From an uncultured Variovorax sp. (GTDB taxonomy: Bacteria > Pseudomonadota > Gammaproteobacteria > Burkholderiales > Burkholderiaceae): 8,615 nucleotides of DNA. Positions 6,242 to 8,615 of the stretch are shown piece by piece (position 1 is the first letter of the stretch; every line of letters starts with the position of its first letter). Under the pieces are notes generated by a model that worked only from the letters and a program-made list of their open reading frames with translations, was not told the DNA's origin and did not search any database. The position numbers were made by a program, and so were the translations under genes. The stretch spans positions 1 to 8,615 of the forward strand of contig CAMLCW010000220.1 in assembly GCA_946478645.1 (NCBI GenBank). The letters are read 5' to 3'.

Positions 6242-7219
6242 TCACTTTTTCTCGGGAGCCTTCTCCAGCGCCTTGAGTCGTTCGCGCAGGCCGTGCAACT
6301 GCTTCAGCGTTGCAGCATTCTTTTCCCAGCTGGCATTGTCGTCGATGGGGAACATGCCGGTGTACTGGCCAGGCTTGCGTATCGAGCGCGTGACCACCGT
6401 CGCGGCTGACACATGCACGCCATCGGCCACCGTGAGGTGGCCGAGCACGATCGCGCCGCCGCCGAAGGTGCAGTGCGCGCCAATGGTCGCACTGCCCGCC
6501 ACGCCGACGCAGCCGGCCATGGCCGTGTGCCTGCCGACCCGCACGTTGTGGCCGATCTGGATCAGGTTGTCGAGCTTGACGCCGTCTTCGATGACCGTGT
6601 CGTCGAGCGCACCGCGGTCGATGCAGGTGTTGGCGCCGATCTCGACGTCGTTGCCGATGCGCACCGCGCCCAGTTGCTCGATCTTGACCCATGCACCTTC
6701 GTGCGGCGCGAGGCCGAAGCCGTCGGCCCCGATCACCACGCCCGGATGCAGCAGGCAGCGTTCGCCGATCACGCAGTCCTCGCTGACCGTGACGCGCGAC
6801 TTGAGCACCGTGCCCGCACCGATGCGCGCGCCCCGCTCCACCACGCACAGCGCGCCGATGCGCGCGCTGGCGTCGACCACCGCCTCGGGATGGACCACTG
6901 CTGAAGGATGGATGCGATCGGCCTCGGGCCGCGCATGGCGCGCCTTCCACAGCTGCGTGAGCCGTGCGAAATAGAGGTAGGGATCGGCCGCGACGATGTA
7001 CGCGCCACGCGCCGCTGCGGCCTCGCGCATGGCGGGCGCCACGATGACGCAGGCAGCCTTGGAGGCCGCGAGTTCCTGCTGGTATTTCGGATGGCTCAGG
7101 AAACTGAGCGCGTCCGGCTGGGCGTTCTGGAGCGGCGCGAGCCGCTCGATCGACAGCGCCGGGTCGCCGTGAAGCTCACCCCCCAGGGCGCTGACGATGG
7201 CTCCGAGCTGCAAAGACAC
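6242..7219 (-). CDS. lpxD: UDP-3-O-acylglucosamine N-acyltransferase
   Basis: LpxD, 325 residues, adds a second 3-hydroxyacyl chain from ACP to the 2-amino group of UDP-3-O-acylglucosamine, the third step of lipid A synthesis in the cytoplasm. The N-terminal uridine-binding domain (about 1-100) contains [15 protein letters not shown] (36-50). The left-handed beta-helix domain of hexapeptide repeats covers about 104-285 ([20 protein letters not shown] onward), with GADGFG (164-169), [10 protein letters not shown] (201-210) and the catalytic His224 in LIQIGHNV. The C-terminal helix (about 300-325) is Lys/Glu-rich, as usual. The start is GTG 7219 ([14 protein letters not shown]), 13 bases after the skp stop, with no clear Shine-Dalgarno, so coupling with skp is likely. 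Length is slightly below E. coli LpxD (341). Confidence 0.97.
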   Translation of the reverse strand: MSLQLGAIVSALGGELHGDPALSIERLAPLQNAQPDALSFLSHPKYQQELAASKAACVIVAPAMREAAAARGAYIVAADPYLYFARLTQLWKARHARPEADRIHPSAVVHPEAVVDASARIGALCVVERGARIGAGTVLKSRVTVSEDCVIGERCLLHPGVVIGADGFGLAPHEGAWVKIEQLGAVRIGNDVEIGANTCIDRGALDDTVIEDGVKLDNLIQIGHNVRVGRHTAMAGCVGVAGSATIGAHCTFGGGAIVLGHLTVADGVHVSAATVVTRSIRKPGQYTGMFPIDDNASWEKNAATLKQLHGLRERLKALEKAPEKK

Positions 7220-7232
7220 GCCGTTTGCGGCG

Positions 7233-7771
7233 TTACTTGCCGCCCGCTGGCGCGGAAGAAGTGGTCGTGGCGTTCAGCGCCTTGATCACCTTGTCCGTGA
7301 TGTCGTGCTTCGGGTTGATGTAGATCGCTTCCTGCAGGATCGCGTCGTACTTCTCGGCCTCGGCAACCTGCTTGACCACGCGGTTGGCGCGCTCGTAGAC
7401 CTGCTGCAGCTCTTCGTTCTTGCGTGCGTTGAGGTCTTCCTGGAATTCGCGGCGACGGCGCTGGAAGTCGCGGTCTTGGTCGACGAGCGCGCGCTGGCGC
7501 GCGGTGCGCTGGCTTTCGGACAGCGTGGGCGCCTCGCGCTCGAACCGTTCGGAAGCGCTCTTCAGTGCCTCACCCTGCGTCGTGAGATCCTTTTCGCGCT
7601 TGAGGAACTCGGCCTCGAGCTTGGCTTGTGCATTCTTCGACGGCTGGGCTTCGCGCAGCACGCGGTCCGGATTCACGAAGCCGATGCGAAAGGTCTCCTG
7701 CGCCTGGGCAGGCGCGGCAACCAGCGCAAAAGCGGGGATCAACCGACGGCGGCGCGAATCAAATGCTTCAT
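7233..7771 (-). CDS. skp: OmpH/Skp periplasmic chaperone, with a one-base frameshift in the signal peptide
   Basis: Skp is a periplasmic trimeric holdase that carries unfolded outer-membrane proteins to the Bam complex; lying between bamA and lpxD is its standard place. The mature part is intact: [20 protein letters not shown] begins the core, a long charged coiled coil ([13 protein letters not shown] to [12 protein letters not shown]) forms the tentacles, and [20 protein letters not shown] closes the core. The start is abnormal. The natural ATG at 7771, abutting the bamA stop (TAAATG), gives [10 protein letters not shown] then TGA. The mature frame opens one base out of phase at TTG 7742 ([16 protein letters not shown]). 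Restoring one base between 7742 and 7745 would give [25 protein letters not shown], a textbook signal peptide with AQA cleavage. Either a true null or weakened allele, a sequencing error, or initiation at TTG 7742 without a basic N-region. Family identity is firm; functional status is not. Confidence 0.88.
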
Positions 7772-8615
7772 TTAGAAAGACGTTCCGATCTGGAATTGCA
7801 AGCGCTGGATTCTATCCTTCGGGATCACGACGAAGCCGGTGGTCGGATCCAGCACTTCCTTCTGGGACTTGATGGGGAAAGCGTAGGCCAGGCGCAGCGG
7901 GCCCAGCGGCGAAATCCAGCTGATGCCGAGGCCGACCGAGGCGCGGAGCTTCTTCTGGGCGTCGTACTGCAGGTCGCTCAGGCCGGGTGCACGGGAGCCG
8001 AACACGTTGCCGACGTCGAAGAAGCCGTAGAGGCGCAGCGTGCGGTCGTTGCCCGCACCCGGGAACGGCGTGCTGAGTTCGGCATTGAACACCGCCTTCT
8101 TGGTGCCGCCGAGCGCAGCACCTTCGGTCTGGAACGGCAGCGGCACGTCACGCGGGCCGAGCGAGTTCTGCTCGAAGCCGCGCACCGAGCCGAGGCCGCC
8201 GGCATAGAAGTTCTTGAAGATCGGATAGACCGAGCCGCCGAGCGGCTTGGCGTAGCCCAGGTCTGCGTTGATCGCGAAGGTGTACTGCTTGTTGATCGCG
8301 AAGAACTGCTGGAACTGGTAGTTCGTCTTGAAGTACTTCATGTCGCCCGCCACGCCGAGCTCGAGGTTGGCGCGCTGCACGCGGCCGGTGGTCGGGACCA
8401 GCGCGCTGTCGCGGCTGTCGCGGCCCCAGCCGATCGTCAGCGGCACGCCCCAGACGCTCTTCTGGTCGCAGTGGGTCACGTACCAGCCGGTTGCAGCATC
8501 CCTGGAACACTGGAAGTAGCGCAGGTAGGACTCCGGGGTGAACAGGCCCGAGAACGAGGTCGTCGAGTTCGGGTCGAAGGCGTAGCGCTCGAGGCCGACG
8601 CCGAAGAAGACCGTG
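7772..8615 (-). CDS. bamA: Outer-membrane protein assembly factor BamA, C-terminal part (cut by window edge)
   Basis: The last 280 residues of BamA, the essential Omp85 insertase that folds beta-barrel proteins into the outer membrane. The visible part is the C-terminal beta barrel: amphipathic strands alternate with loops, the lid-loop VRGF motif appears in GGLGSVRGFEQNSLGPRD, followed by ELSTPFPG, FFDVGNVFG, ASVGLGISWISPLGPLRLAY and the C-terminal strand LQFQIGTSF, which ends in the Phe required for recognition as an outer-membrane barrel. Two cysteines lie in one loop (YFQCSRD and VTHCDQK) and could form a disulfide, as in a BamA loop of E. coli. The frame is open from the window edge, so the gene begins beyond 8615. 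Its TAA directly abuts the skp ATG. Confidence 0.96.
   Translation of the reverse strand, partial: TVFFGVGLERYAFDPNSTTSFSGLFTPESYLRYFQCSRDAATGWYVTHCDQKSVWGVPLTIGWGRDSRDSALVPTTGRVQRANLELGVAGDMKYFKTNYQFQQFFAINKQYTFAINADLGYAKPLGGSVYPIFKNFYAGGLGSVRGFEQNSLGPRDVPLPFQTEGAALGGTKKAVFNAELSTPFPGAGNDRTLRLYGFFDVGNVFGSRAPGLSDLQYDAQKKLRASVGLGISWISPLGPLRLAYAFPIKSQKEVLDPTTGFVVIPKDRIQRLQFQIGTSF

Noticed and set aside
7717..7731. 15-base direct repeat GCAACCAGCGCAAAA shared with 4907-4921
   Set aside because: Both copies encode FALVA in the same frame, in skp and in lpxB; coincidence of shared codons is the simplest reading, with no other similarity around them.

Overview
The window looks like a chromosomal segment from a GC-rich betaproteobacterium. 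Comamonadaceae, perhaps close to Variovorax, is the best guess from the protein sequences and gene order, but this is recognition rather than a search result. Every gene I can support lies on the minus strand, so transcription runs from high to low coordinates. There are no rRNA, tRNA, insertion sequence, CRISPR array or prophage signals.

From 8615 down to 2303 lies the classic envelope-biogenesis cluster, packed as one likely operon: bamA (C-terminal third only), skp/ompH, lpxD, fabZ, lpxA, lpxB, rnhB and a TrmH/SpoU-family RNA methyltransferase. Spacings run from a 29-base overlap (lpxB/rnhB) to about 23 bases. The genes make the outer-membrane protein insertase and its periplasmic chaperone, the acyltransferases and disaccharide synthase of lipid A synthesis, and the dehydratase that competes for the same 3-hydroxyacyl-ACP pool. 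Two housekeeping nucleic-acid enzymes end the cluster. LpxA carries Phe at the acyl-chain ruler position, which suggests a short (C10) 3-hydroxyacyl primary chain. The skp reading frame is broken by one base inside its signal peptide.

The 141 bases from 2162 to 2302 form the only sizeable intergenic gap. It holds a plausible -10 element and a GC-rich inverted-repeat leader in front of carA.

From 2161 down to 1 lies the carbamoyl-phosphate synthetase locus: carA, then a small ORF6N-domain gene, then the 5' end of carB. The ORF6N gene sits between the two subunits of one enzyme. It overlaps the end of carA by 8 bases and ends 2 bases before the carB ATG, with good ribosome binding sites at both junctions, so it is built to be co-translated with carAB. 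It contains an AT-rich stretch and a perfect 12-bp inverted repeat with a 5-base loop. Along with the skp frameshift, it is the most unusual thing in an otherwise ordinary housekeeping region.
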